Source: an uncultured Clostridia bacterium (GTDB taxonomy: Bacteria; Bacillota; Clostridia; TANB77; CAG-508). Taken from it: 46,886 nt of DNA. Where the stretch lies: assembly GCA_944387405.1 (NCBI GenBank), contig CALXET010000011.1, positions 1 through 46,886 on the forward strand, given 5' to 3'. A model generated the notes under the pieces. That model made no database searches. It had not been told where the DNA came from and saw only the letters and a list, made by a program, of their open reading frames with translations. The position numbers and the translations under genes were made by a program. Each line of letters opens with the position of its first letter. The stretch's first letter is position 1. This document shows positions 17,960 through 26,209 of the stretch, one piece after another.

Positions 17960-18619
17960 ATGACAGAAGTTTCAACATCAGTGCTTATGGTAGACAAAGA
18001 CAAAGCTGTAAGAACTTTTTATGATTTAGAAGTAGCAAAAACAGATTTTTTTCATATAGATGTAATGGATGGAAAATTTGTTAAGAAAAGCAACAAAAAA
18101 CAAATGAAAGAATATGCTTTAGAAATAAAACATATATCTAATATTCCTTTAGATGTTCATTTAATGGTAGAAGATATAAAGGAAAACATAGAAGATTATA
18201 TTCCTTTAGAGCCAGATAGAATAACTTTTCATATAGAAGCAGTAAAAAATAAAGAAGAAGCGTTTGAAATAATAAGATTACTTAGAGATAATAATATAAA
18301 AATAGGAGTTGCTATAAAGCCAGATACTCCATTAAAAGACATTTATGAGATAATAGAATATGTTCATATGGTTTTAGTTATGACAGTTGAACCAGGAAAA
18401 GGTGGACAAGAATTAATTAAAGATACTATTAAAAAGGTAGAAGTGTTAAATGAATATTCAAAGTTGAATGATTTAGAAATTGATATAGAAGTAGATGGCG
18501 GTATAAATGATAAAACTGCACCACTAGTAAAAAGTGCTGGAGCAAATATATTAGTTTCTGGAAATTATATTACAGGATCAAATAATTTTAAAGAAAGTAT
18601 TGAAAATTTAAAAAAATAA
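17960..18619 (+). CDS. rpe: Ribulose-phosphate 3-epimerase family protein
   Basis: The protein of 219 residues is a TIM barrel with the Rpe residues FHIDVMDG (metal His and catalytic Asp), DVHLMVED (second His), GVAIKPDTPL, VLVMTVEPGKGGQ and EVDGGIN (second catalytic Asp). It interconverts ribulose-5-P and xylulose-5-P. Two departures from the family are SVLMVD in place of the usual SILSAD and VEPGKGG in place of VNPGFGG, so a related epimerase specificity is possible. I start at ATG 17960 because GAAAGGAAG lies just upstream; an in-frame ATG at 17942 has no binding site. The position after prkC matches Bacillus, minus rsgA. Confidence 0.88.
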   Translation: MTEVSTSVLMVDKDKAVRTFYDLEVAKTDFFHIDVMDGKFVKKSNKKQMKEYALEIKHISNIPLDVHLMVEDIKENIEDYIPLEPDRITFHIEAVKNKEEAFEIIRLLRDNNIKIGVAIKPDTPLKDIYEIIEYVHMVLVMTVEPGKGGQELIKDTIKKVEVLNEYSKLNDLEIDIEVDGGINDKTAPLVKSAGANILVSGNYITGSNNFKESIENLKK

Positions 18620-18650
18620 TTAAGTAAAATATTGTTATGAAAGGGGTAAT

Positions 18651-20141
18651 ATGATGAAAATGAAAAAGAAAATATCAATAGTAGTATTTTTACTAATAAT
18701 ATGCACTGCCACTATATCTTTTGCAACGTCTGTAAATACTGTGGTAAATACAGTAGATGAAAATATTTTGAATAATACAGTTACATCAGAAACTAATAAT
18801 GTTACTGAAGGAAATACTTTAAAAGAGCTTGAAAACGGAGAGAATATAGATTATGTAGAAAATGTAGTTATAGAGAACAATGCAGAAGATTTAAAAACAG
18901 AACCAAGAACAAGTATTACTGATGGAGTAGATCCTATAAGCTTAGATGAAGAAGAATCTATAGTAAGTAATGCAAAAACAATAAATGATAATATATATAA
19001 AGCAACAACAGAGCCAACATATACATTAAAAGATAATGTTTATGGAAATGTTTTCATTGCAGGTAATGAAGTTATAATTGATTCAAACTTTATATCAGGT
19101 GATTTATTTATTGTCGCAAACAATGTAACAATTAATAAAGATAGTGTAATTGATGGAAATGTATATATTGCAGCACAATCAATAAAAATAGATGGTACAT
19201 TGTACAGATCAGTTTATTTAGCAGGTAAAACAATTGAATTTTCTGAGAGTTCATTTACTGCATATGATGCTTTAGTTGCTGGTGAATTGATTAAAATAAA
19301 TGGCGAAATGGCACGAAACGTATATGTATATGCTGGAACTTTAGAAGTTAGTGATACAGCAACAGTAGGAAAAGACTTAAATTATGAAGCAAATGAAAAA
19401 GCAGAAGTCCCAGAGAACGTAGTTGCAGGAAATATTAATTTCACAAAGATAGTTACAGACGAGAAATCTACATTAGAAATAGTTTTAGAATATGTTATTG
19501 ATTTACTAGAAGCATTAATATTTACACTTACAATATTTATAATAATTTCATTAATATCTTCTAAATTTACATATAAAGCACAAGAATATATGGGAAAACA
19601 TGTATTAAAGTCAATTGGAATAGGTTTATTTACTTTAATCGTAATGCCTTTTGCAGCAGTAATTTTAATATTAATGAATTCAACAGCTGCAGTAGGAGTA
19701 GCATTAATACCAATTTATATCTTATTACTATTTATAGCAAATGCTATAACAGCAATTGCATTTTCAGCAATGTTGTGTAATAGAAGCAAAGGAATGAAAC
19801 TTCCTATTGTACTTGTATTAATTACTATTGCATTATGGGCACTTGAATTAATTCCTTATATAGGAACAATAGTTGCATTCTTCTCAATATTAATTGGTAT
19901 GGGTGTTTTACTTCAAGTTATATTTTCTAAAAATAAAACAATAAGTAAAGGTGAAGATGATATAGAAAAGATAAATGAAAAAATTAAAGAAAATATAGAA
20001 AAAAGTGAAGTAAAAGAAATTGAAAGAAAAGAACTTAAAAAAGCAAAATCAAAAATAGAGTCAAAAGCTAAGACAAAAGAAAAGAAGACTACAAAAAATG
20101 ATAATACTAAAAAACAAAAAGACGATAAAGAAGATAAATAG
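18651..20141 (+). CDS. Bactofilin-like polymer-forming membrane protein
   Basis: The 496-residue protein has a signal peptide (residues 1-25) and an Asn/Thr-rich spacer. A beta-helix of short repeats follows (GNVFIAGNEVIID, GDLFIVANNVTIN, GNVYIAAQSIKID, about residues 125-260), as in bactofilin/polymer-forming proteins, then four or so membrane helices (about 280-430) and a very charged Lys/Glu tail. Many Firmicutes have such fusions; they may organise the envelope. Start could be ATG 18651 or the adjacent ATG 18654, as GGGG at 18643-18646 suits both. A bidirectional terminator follows. Confidence 0.85.
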   Translation: MMKMKKKISIVVFLLIICTATISFATSVNTVVNTVDENILNNTVTSETNNVTEGNTLKELENGENIDYVENVVIENNAEDLKTEPRTSITDGVDPISLDEEESIVSNAKTINDNIYKATTEPTYTLKDNVYGNVFIAGNEVIIDSNFISGDLFIVANNVTINKDSVIDGNVYIAAQSIKIDGTLYRSVYLAGKTIEFSESSFTAYDALVAGELIKINGEMARNVYVYAGTLEVSDTATVGKDLNYEANEKAEVPENVVAGNINFTKIVTDEKSTLEIVLEYVIDLLEALIFTLTIFIIISLISSKFTYKAQEYMGKHVLKSIGIGLFTLIVMPFAAVILILMNSTAAVGVALIPIYILLLFIANAITAIAFSAMLCNRSKGMKLPIVLVLITIALWALELIPYIGTIVAFFSILIGMGVLLQVIFSKNKTISKGEDDIEKINEKIKENIEKSEVKEIERKELKKAKSKIESKAKTKEKKTTKNDNTKKQKDDKEDK

Positions 20142-20189
20142 TAAATAAAAAATTAATATGAGTGAAAAAATAGAAAATAAATAAAATAA

Positions 20190-20223
20190 AAAATGAGGAA
20201 AAGTTATATTTCCTCATTTTTTT
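20190..20223. terminator. Bidirectional terminator overlapping the end of a small leftward gene
   Basis: A 12-bp perfect stem (20190-20201 and 20209-20220) with a 7-nt loop; T runs flank it in both reading directions. The TAA stop of the leftward Cys-rich gene (20204-20206) lies inside the loop. Confidence 0.88.
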
Positions 20224-20344
20224 GGCGCTTTTTATAGTAAATACAATCTTTTTCAGAAGAGAGAACTTTGTTAGAAATAGTATCACATTCACATATTCCG
20301 TTTTTTTGATAAATACAATCATGACTACAATTAATATTAGTCAA
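20204..20344 (-). CDS. Small Cys-rich protein, unknown
   Basis: A 46-residue frame starts at TTG 20344 behind AGAGGTGA (spacing 6-7). It reads MTNINCSHDCIYQKNGICEC and ends with DCIYYKKRQKNEEI. The spacing C-x3-C-x7-C-x1-C...C suggests a metal-binding mini-protein; similar small clostridial proteins are sometimes mislabelled hydroxymyristoyl-ACP dehydratase. It follows nth by 19 nt in the same direction, so it is probably co-transcribed. The start codon choice is supported by the binding site and by the lack of any upstream ATG in frame. Confidence 0.68.
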   Translation of the reverse strand: MTNINCSHDCIYQKNGICECDTISNKVLSSEKDCIYYKKRQKNEEI

Positions 20345-20363
20345 AGTATATCACCTCTATAAA

Positions 20364-21011
20364 TTATTTTGTGCATTTATTTTTATTATATTCATCACAA
20401 TATTTATTAATTGGACATATGTCACATTTTGGCCTTCGAGCAATACAAGTATTTCTACCATGCCATACAAATAAATGATTTACATCACTATAATATTTTT
20501 CTGGAAATTGTTTTAATAAATCTTGCTCAATTTTTTCAGGATCACTTTCTTTTGAAAATCCTACTAGATCAGATACTCTTTTAGCATGTGTATCTACAGC
20601 AATACCAACAGGTTTATTAAATGCTTCAAGCATTATAACATTTGCACTCTTTCTTCCAACTCCAGCAAGTGTCATCAAGTCTTCAATATTATCAGGAACT
20701 TTTGAATTATAAACTTCTACTAAACGTTTACTACATGCAATTATATTTTTTGCTTTATTTTTGTAAAATCCACAGGGATGTATAATTTCTTCTAGTTCTT
20801 TTATATCAATATTTGCCATTTTTTCAGGAGTATTATATGTTTTAAATAAATTTGGAGTCGTTTTATTTACTCTTTCGTCTGTGCATTGTGCAGAAAGCAT
20901 TACTGATATTAGCATCTCAAAAGGTGTTGTAAAATCTAAACTACAAGTAGCATCAGGATAATATTCTTTTAATATTTCTATAATTTTTACTGCATCTTTT
21001 TTACTTTTCAT
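20364..21011 (-). CDS. nth: Endonuclease III (DNA glycosylase/AP lyase)
   Basis: The protein of 215 residues has the helix-hairpin-helix and catalytic Lys in LAGVGRKSANVI, the catalytic Asp in VDTHAKRV, and the 4Fe-4S ligands C-x6-C-x2-C-x5-C at the C-terminus (CIARRPKCDICPINKYC). It removes oxidised pyrimidines and nicks abasic sites. I start at ATG 21011 (MKSKKDAVKI), behind GAAAGGA; a longer in-frame start would add 35 hydrophobic residues with no counterpart in the family. It is followed by a small Cys-rich gene. Confidence 0.96.
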   Translation of the reverse strand: MKSKKDAVKIIEILKEYYPDATCSLDFTTPFEMLISVMLSAQCTDERVNKTTPNLFKTYNTPEKMANIDIKELEEIIHPCGFYKNKAKNIIACSKRLVEVYNSKVPDNIEDLMTLAGVGRKSANVIMLEAFNKPVGIAVDTHAKRVSDLVGFSKESDPEKIEQDLLKQFPEKYYSDVNHLFVWHGRNTCIARRPKCDICPINKYCDEYNKNKCTK

Positions 21012-21091
21012 ATTTTTGATCCTTTCAAATAAGAATAACATTATTATACTACAAATAATATAATATATAAAGAGTAGTAGGAGGTACATAT

Positions 21092-21242
21092 ATGTTAAGA
21101 GGTTTAAAAAAGACAATTGCAGTTTGTTTAATTGGGTTTGGAGTTCGGTACGCTAATGGTGATTCTACTTCCTATTACGTGGTGGTTAATTATAATTGGT
21201 ATAATAATTATAGCTGTTGGGATATTGTGGCTTTCATGTTAA
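21092..21242 (+). CDS. Small hydrophobic membrane protein, read through a +1 shift at CGG
   Basis: ATG 21092 stands 7 nt after GGAGG. The first 18 codons (MLRGLKKTIAVCLIGFGV) run into an in-frame CGG (21146-21148). Staying in frame gives a polar, implausible tail to 21253. Skipping the C gives GTLMVILLPITWWLIII, then IIIIAVGILWLSC and a stop at 21240-21242, a coherent 49-residue membrane protein. The total length is 3n+1, as in the other four CGG cases. It lies 15 nt before spoVM and probably shares its transcript. Function unknown; a disabled gene or a sequencing error cannot be excluded. Confidence 0.6.
21146..21149 (+). other. CGG(T) +1 frameshift site 1
   Basis: GTT CGG TAC in the zero frame; GTT-C-GGT-ACG in the restored frame, giving Val-Gly-Thr. 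CGG is codon 19 of the gene at 21092. Confidence 0.6.
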
Positions 21243-21257
21243 AAAGGGGGTAAAAAT

Positions 21258-21335
21258 ATGTTTGTTGTAGTAAAAAAGGTTCCAAAGTGTTTAAGGGGAA
21301 TAATAAAATTAATTTTTGGGGTAAAAGATAAATAA
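21258..21335 (+). CDS. spoVM: SpoVM, stage V sporulation membrane-curvature peptide
   Basis: A 25-codon frame, ATG 21258 seven nt after GGGGG, encodes MFVVVKKVPKCLRGIIKLIF followed by GVKDK. It matches Bacillus SpoVM in length, the KxPKxLxGIxxxxxG pattern with the central Pro, and the amphipathic basic helix. SpoVM recognises the convex forespore membrane and recruits SpoIVA (encoded at 37.8 kb) to build the coat base. The position next to convergent rpmB, downstream of prpC-prkC-rpe, is the Bacillus synteny. The gene is so short that standard gene callers will miss it. Confidence 0.88.
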   Translation: MFVVVKKVPKCLRGIIKLIFGVKDK

Positions 21336-21349
21336 ACTAAAAAATAAAA

Positions 21350-21382
21350 GTGATGTATTTTAAAAATACATCACAATTTATT
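21350..21382. terminator. Bidirectional terminator between spoVM and rpmB
   Basis: An 11-bp perfect stem (21350-21360 and 21364-21374) with a 3-nt loop. T-rich tracts follow in both directions. Confidence 0.88.
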
Positions 21383-21393
21383 TTTATATAAAC

Positions 21394-21591
21394 TTAAGCT
21401 CTTTTAACTTTTCCAGAACGTAAACATTTAGCGCATACTGTTATTCTTTTTGGTTCTCCGTTTACTATTGCTTTTACTTTTCTTAAGTTTGGTTTCCATG
21501 TTCTTGTTGTTCTCTTACTAATATGAGAACGTGTGATACTTAATTGATTTCCAAAAGTTGCATTTTTTTCACAAATTGCACATTTTGCCAT
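21394..21591 (-). CDS. rpmB: Ribosomal protein L28
   Basis: The 65-residue protein starts MAKCAICEKNATFGNQ and continues SHISKRTTRTWKPNLR, the L28 signature. Four cysteines (C4, C7 and CAKC near the end) form the zinc-binding version. I start at ATG 21591, behind GGAGGTG; a longer frame would begin inside the promoter (21635-21663). The gene is convergent with spoVM, as in Bacillus. Confidence 0.97.
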   Translation of the reverse strand: MAKCAICEKNATFGNQLSITRSHISKRTTRTWKPNLRKVKAIVNGEPKRITVCAKCLRSGKVKRA

Positions 21592-21634
21592 ACTGTTTAC
21601 ACCTCCATTACATTTATTAAACTGACTATTTAAT

Positions 21635-21663
21635 ATATTAGCATAGATTTTTTTAAAATACAA
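21635..21663 (-). promoter_or_regulatory. Sigma-A promoter of rpmB
   Basis: On the minus strand: -35 TTGTAT (21663-21658), a 17-nt spacer, and an extended -10 TGC-TAATAT (-10 at 21640-21635). The leader to the rpmB ATG is about 40 nt. Confidence 0.7.
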
Positions 21664-22044
21664 GGTTTTTATTTTAAAAAATCTAAAAAAATCATAAAAA
21701 ATTTAAATTATTTAAAGGATAAGAAGATGTAGATTTTTCCACATCTTCTTATTATAGTGAAATCGTTATATATAAAATACTACTTTTAAGTAGTATAAAT
21801 AAAAGAAGTTCTTTTTTATTGCAAAGCAATTATACCATAAAAAAATAGTTTCGTCAAATTAGAAGAAAAGTTTTAAGCGAAAAGTAAAAATCTAATTATT
21901 ATTTGTTTTATTGATATTTATATTTTTTTATATTATTATATTTATATAATTTATAAGAAATATCAATATTGTTATAATCTTGGTTATTAAGTATAGTTTT
22001 ATAATTATAAGAAATATCAAATTTAGTTAAATAAGGGTGAAAAA
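21664..22044. other. Intergenic region with several hairpins, no gene seen
   Basis: This 381-nt AT-rich gap holds a 12-bp perfect stem (21719-21730 with 21741-21752) without a clear T run, a second 9-bp hairpin (21777-21785 with 21788-21796), and the short hairpin ATTGC-AAA-GCAAT near 21819. The right half carries repeated AAATATCAA sites. I find no coding frame of note, tRNA or known riboswitch. Confidence 0.55.
21911..22020. repeat. Three copies of a TTGATATTT/AAATATCAA element
   Basis: TTGATATTT at 21911-21919 is the inverse of AAATATCAA at 21958-21966 and 22012-22020. The two rightmost copies extend to a 16-nt direct repeat, TTATAAGAAATATCAA (21951-21966 and 22005-22020), 54 bp apart. 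A TATAAT (21973-21978) lies between them. They could be operator sites for the gene at 22045; AT-rich chance similarity is possible. Confidence 0.45.
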
Positions 22045-23772
22045 ATGGATAAAAAAATAGTGTTTATTATTATAGTTTTAATTATATGTATGGCAATAGG
22101 ACTTGCATATATTTGTTATATGACTATATTAAATGGAAATGGAATTATGAAATTAAATAAGAAAGTTTCTAAACTACAAGAGACGTTATTAAATGATAAA
22201 GAATTGAATTTTGCAAGAGAAGAATATGTAGTATTTTTATCTGTATCAGATTCAAATGAAAAAGCATATGTAACAAATGGAAAGGCAGATACTTTAAAAA
22301 AAGCGATAGAAGACGCTAAAAGTAAAATGAATAAAAATATTTCTTTATATAAAATAAATCCAGAATGGGTTAGAATAGATGTTGTAAATAAAGAAGAGGC
22401 ATTAAAGAAAAATGATTTAAAAGATGATTTATTTGGTGATGAAAATGAATATAGAAAAGGTCTTTCACTAGATAAGAATTATGAAGTTGCATTACTAGAA
22501 AATGAATTAAATGCAAATGAGATATTAGATTATAAAAATAGAGAAATTAATTTAAAAAAATTAAATATATATTTAAAAAGTAAAAATAAAAATATTAAAG
22601 AACTAAATAAAGTTCCAGATGAATTTATTTCATTTACATGTGTAAGTTATATGTATGATGAAAAAGAAATATATAGACTTGGAACTAAAAATGAAAATTA
22701 TGGAAGAAAAGAAGAAAAAGAATTAGATGAATTAAGATTAATAGAAATTATGGAAAATGCATCAGAGTATTTAATTGATTGTGTAGACAAAAATGGCAAG
22801 TTTATATATAGATATAATCCAATAGAAAATAATGTTTCATCTTCATATAATATTTTAAGACATGAAGGAACAACATGGAGCATGATAGAAGTTTATAAAA
22901 TTACCAAAAATAAAGAATTAAAAGAGAACATAGATCTTGCAACAAAATTTGTAGTAAATAATTCAGTGAAGGAAAAAGATGAGAATATATCATATATAAT
23001 CGAAAATAAAAATAATGAGATTAAGCTTGGAGCAAATGGGATAGGAATATTAATGTTTATAGAGTATATGGAAACATTTAATACAGATGAATATAAAGAT
23101 TTAGTATTAAAACTCGGAAATGGAATTTTAAATATGCAAAATGAAGATGGTTCTTTTTATCATGTATATATGTATCCAGAGTTTAATAAATATGAAGAAT
23201 ATAGAACTGTATATTATGACGGTGAAGCGACATTTGCACTTGCAAGGTTATATGGATTTACAAAAGATGAGAAGTATTTAGAAGCTGCAGAAAAAGCATT
23301 AGATTATTTTTATAAAAATAATTATGAAAAACATAAAGATCATTGGATTGAATATGCAGTAAATGAAGTTACAAAATATAATCCTAAAAAAGAATATTTT
23401 GAACTAGGTCTTAAGAATGTAAGAGATAATTTATCTAAAATAGTAAATTCGAAATATTGTAGTCCAATTAATTTAGAATTACTTACAACAGGTCTTGAAA
23501 TTTATGATAGAGCAAGTAAAAATAATATATTTATAAATGATTTTAATGTAGAAGATTTGATAAATGCTATATATTATAGATCTGATTATCAGTTAAATGG
23601 ATTATTTTATAAAGAAATTGCTATGTATTTTAGAAAACCAAGTAGAATTGTTAATACATTTTTTACAAGAGATGATAAATTTAGAGTAAGGATAGATGAT
23701 GTTCAACATAATATAAATGGTTACTACAATATGCTTAAAAATTATAAACTAATACAAGAATATATAAAGTAG
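22045..23772 (+). CDS. Membrane-anchored protein with six-hairpin-glycosidase-like domain
   Basis: The 575-residue protein has an N-terminal membrane helix (residues 5-28), a charged middle region, and from about residue 235 an all-helical part with repeated motifs of the alpha/alpha-toroid kind: LRHEGTTWSMIEVYKITKN, GANGIGILMFIEYMETF, NMQNEDGSF, YYDGEATFALARLYGFT and AAEKALDYF. This resembles glucuronyl epimerase/GH76/GH88-like folds that act on polysaccharides. Catalytic residues cannot be assigned. AAGGGTG precedes the ATG. Repeated AAATATCAA sites lie upstream and a GH25 lysozyme gene follows, so an envelope glycan role is plausible but inferred. Confidence 0.8.
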   Translation: MDKKIVFIIIVLIICMAIGLAYICYMTILNGNGIMKLNKKVSKLQETLLNDKELNFAREEYVVFLSVSDSNEKAYVTNGKADTLKKAIEDAKSKMNKNISLYKINPEWVRIDVVNKEEALKKNDLKDDLFGDENEYRKGLSLDKNYEVALLENELNANEILDYKNREINLKKLNIYLKSKNKNIKELNKVPDEFISFTCVSYMYDEKEIYRLGTKNENYGRKEEKELDELRLIEIMENASEYLIDCVDKNGKFIYRYNPIENNVSSSYNILRHEGTTWSMIEVYKITKNKELKENIDLATKFVVNNSVKEKDENISYIIENKNNEIKLGANGIGILMFIEYMETFNTDEYKDLVLKLGNGILNMQNEDGSFYHVYMYPEFNKYEEYRTVYYDGEATFALARLYGFTKDEKYLEAAEKALDYFYKNNYEKHKDHWIEYAVNEVTKYNPKKEYFELGLKNVRDNLSKIVNSKYCSPINLELLTTGLEIYDRASKNNIFINDFNVEDLINAIYYRSDYQLNGLFYKEIAMYFRKPSRIVNTFFTRDDKFRVRIDDVQHNINGYYNMLKNYKLIQEYIK

Positions 23773-23862
23773 TAATACATTAAACATAAAATATAAATAA
23801 ATCACATTAAAAAAGCTTTTTTCATATTATAAATTAATATTATATGAAAGGAGTTTTTTTGT

Positions 23863-24994
23863 TTGAAAAAAATAAATATATATACAAATAATAATATTTC
23901 TAAAATAATTCTTATTTTGATGATTATATCAATTATGAATTTATTAAATATAGGAATAGTTAGTAATTATTCTTATTCTATTAGTAAACCTGAAGGAAGA
24001 GAATATAGAGGAATAGATGTTAGTTCTTGGCAGGGGTATATTGATTATAAAAAGGTGAAAGAAGATGGTATTGAGATAGTATATATAAAAGCTAGTGAAG
24101 GAGAAAATTTTAAAGATCCATATTTTGATATAAATTATAGAAATGCTAAGAAAAATGGTCTAAAAGTTGGAGTATATCATTTTTTGACTGCTACTAATAT
24201 AGAAGAGGCAAAAGAAGAAGCTAGATTTTTCCATAAAGTAATTGAGAAAAAGCAAATAGATTGTAAACTTGCAATGGATTATGAAAGATTTTATGGTTTA
24301 AATATAGAAAACTCAAGAAAAATTGCTGTAGCTTTTATTGAAGAACTTAAGAATATAACAGGAAAAGACGTAATTATTTATTCTGATTTATCTAATGCTA
24401 AAGATAGATTTAATATAAAGGAGCTTACTAAATATCCTTTATGGATTGCATATTATGGAGATTATAGAGAACTTGAAAAAGTAAGACTTGATTGGAACAC
24501 ATGGACAGGAGTTCAATATGAAGATAATGGCAAAATATCAGGAATAAAAGGTAATGTAGACAGAGATATATTTACAGAAGATATATTTTTGAAGGAAGCT
24601 TCTAGCATTCCAGAAGAAAAGACGGGAAAAAAAGTAGAAAATACGAAAGAAATAGAATATATAGTAAAAAAAGGAGATACATTGTATGATATAGCTAAAA
24701 AATATAATACAAGAATAGATGAAATAGTAAATCTTAATAATATAAAAGATAGAAATAAAATATTTGTTGGAGAAAAATTAAAGATTATAGAAAATTCTAT
24801 AGATAAAGGAATAGACAAAAGAGCAACAGGAAAAGTGATTTATACGGTTAAGAAGCGGAGATAATTTAAGTAAGATTGCAAGGAAATATAAAGTTACAGT
24901 AAATCAGATTTTAAGGTTAAATGATATTAAAAATCCTAATCTAATTTATCCAAATGAAGTTTTGAGAATAACATCAATAAGTGAAAATAAATAA
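23863..24994 (+). CDS. GH25 lysozyme with two LysM domains, read through a +1 shift at CGG
   Basis: TTG 23863 follows GAAAGGAG. Residues 1-40 are a signal/anchor. The GH25 domain (about 50-245) has GIDVSSWQG, YIKASEG, VGVYHFLTA, and catalytic Asp/Glu in LAMDYERF. LysM 1 is at about 262-308 (YIVKKGDTLYDIAKKYN). A second LysM starts as VIYTVKK and meets an in-frame CGG (24856-24858), followed by AGA TAA. Skipping the C gives YTVKK-GDNLSKIARKYKVTVNQ and a full LysM ending at TAA 24992-24994, with Gly exactly at the conserved LysM GD position. The zero-frame product would stop at 24864 (333 residues); the shifted product has 376. Confidence 0.85.
24856..24859 (+). other. CGG(A) +1 frameshift site 2
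   Basis: AAG CGG AGA TAA in the zero frame; AAG-C-GGA-GAT in the restored frame, giving Lys-Gly-Asp of the second LysM domain. CGG is codon 332. Confidence 0.75.
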
Positions 24995-25035
24995 AAATTT
25001 TAAAAATTAAAATATAAGAAATTAAATAAAAATGC

Positions 25036-25063
25036 TTGCAAAAATATTAAAAGATGATATAAT
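25036..25063 (+). promoter_or_regulatory. Sigma-A promoter of perR-rubrerythrin
   Basis: TTGCAA (25036-25041), 16-nt spacer, TATAAT (25058-25063). The expected start of transcription is about 25070, just before the palindromic operator. Confidence 0.75.
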
Positions 25064-25072
25064 GCAGATATA

Positions 25073-25095
25073 AAAATAGGAATTATTCCTATTTT
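25073..25095 (+). promoter_or_regulatory. 11-bp palindromic operator upstream of perR
   Basis: AAAATAGGAAT (25073-25083) and ATTCCTATTTT (25085-25095) form a perfect inverted repeat around one base. It lies between the predicted start point and the AAGGAG site. It is a likely autoregulatory site, or an RNA hairpin in the leader; it is not the standard PerR box sequence. Confidence 0.55.
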
Positions 25096-25107
25096 AAGGA
25101 GAGGTTT

Positions 25108-25509
25108 ATGAGAAATTATTCAAAGCAGAGAGAAGATGTATTAAATGCAATAAAAGAACTTAAAAACCATCCAACAGCAGAAGAAATATATGGCAAAGTC
25201 AAGGAAAATAATTCTACTGCAAGTAAAGGAACAGTTTATAGAAATCTGAAGAATCTGGTCATAGACAAAAAGATAATAAAAATATCGAAAATGGAAGGAC
25301 CAGATAGATATGATTTAGTAAATTATCCACATTATCATGCTATTTGTGCAAGCTGTGGAAAAGTATTTGATTTTGTATATGATTTTGATGTTGAGAATAT
25401 TAGAAAAAGTTTAAAAAAACAAATTGGAGAAAATATTGATATTAATGATTTTTCTCTGCAAATTTTATGTGACAAGTGTAAAAATAAACTTCAAAAAAAT
25501 AAAATATAA
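25108..25509 (+). CDS. perR: Fur-family regulator, PerR-like
   Basis: The 133-residue protein has an N-terminal winged helix ([24 protein letters not shown]) and a C-terminal metal-binding half: [22 protein letters not shown], then ILCDKCKNK. The two C-x-x-C pairs form the structural zinc site. The gene directly precedes rubrerythrin (13 nt), a classic peroxide-defence pairing that supports PerR over Fur or Zur. It is probably autoregulated through the palindrome at 25073-25095. Confidence 0.9.
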   Translation: MRNYSKQREDVLNAIKELKNHPTAEEIYGKVKENNSTASKGTVYRNLKNLVIDKKIIKISKMEGPDRYDLVNYPHYHAICASCGKVFDFVYDFDVENIRKSLKKQIGENIDINDFSLQILCDKCKNKLQKNKI

Positions 25510-25522
25510 AGGAGATGTTAAA

Positions 25523-26062
25523 ATGGAATTAAAAGGTTCAAAAACAGAAGCAAATTTACTTGCTGCATTTGCTGGAGAGTCTCAAGCAAGAAACAAATAC
25601 ACATATTATGCAAGCAAAGCTAAAAAGGATGGATATGAGCAAATTGCTGCTATATTCGAAGAAACAGCTGCAAATGAAAAAGAACATGCTAAAATGTGGT
25701 TTAAATTACTTCATGGTGGTGATATACCAGGAACAATGGAAAACTTAGAAGATGCAGCAGCTGGAGAAAATTATGAGTGGACAGATATGTATGCTGAATT
25801 TGCAAAAACTGCAAAAGAAGAAGGGTTTGATCATATTGCATACTTATTTGAAGAAGTTGCAAAAATCGAAAAAGAACATGAAGAAAGATATAGAAAGTTA
25901 ATAGGAAATATTGAAGAAGGAATAGTATTTTCAAGAGACGGAGATAAAATTTGGAAATGTAGAAACTGTGGACATATTCACATTGGTAAACAAGCTCCAG
26001 AAGTATGCCCAGTATGTGCTCATCCAAAGAGCTTTTTCGAACTAAAAGCAGAAAATTATTAA
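25523..26062 (+). CDS. rbr: Rubrerythrin
   Basis: The protein of 179 residues has an N-terminal four-helix diiron domain with E-x6-Y and ExxH sites ([41 protein letters not shown]) and a C-terminal rubredoxin-like knuckle pair (CRNCGH, CPVCAHP). It reduces hydrogen peroxide in anaerobes. ATG 25523 follows AAAGGAGATG; the open frame extends further upstream inside perR but with no binding site. It is co-transcribed with perR and closed by a strong terminator. Confidence 0.97.
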   Translation: MELKGSKTEANLLAAFAGESQARNKYTYYASKAKKDGYEQIAAIFEETAANEKEHAKMWFKLLHGGDIPGTMENLEDAAAGENYEWTDMYAEFAKTAKEEGFDHIAYLFEEVAKIEKEHEERYRKLIGNIEEGIVFSRDGDKIWKCRNCGHIHIGKQAPEVCPVCAHPKSFFELKAENY

Positions 26063-26086
26063 TATCAATAATTGATAATATAAAAA

Positions 26087-26136
26087 TAAAAGCTAAAACA
26101 TAATTTTAAATTCAACGTTTTAGCTTTTATTTTTTA
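26087..26136 (+). terminator. Intrinsic terminator after rubrerythrin
   Basis: A 13-bp perfect stem (26087-26099 and 26117-26129) with a 17-nt loop, followed by a T run. Confidence 0.88.
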
Positions 26137-26209
26137 GTCTCATTTTAACTTTTTTGCTATTATTTTTACTTTTTATTTTAAATTTTAGTTATTTTAATTT
26201 TATATTACA

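Noticed and set aside
21092..21253. Zero-frame 53-residue product of the small gene before spoVM
   Set aside because: The tail after CGG is polar and compositionally unlike a protein, while the +1 frame gives a clean membrane helix.
25424..25522. Upstream extension of rubrerythrin inside perR
   Set aside because: The extension is out-of-frame perR sequence; AAAGGAGATG precedes the standard start at 25523.
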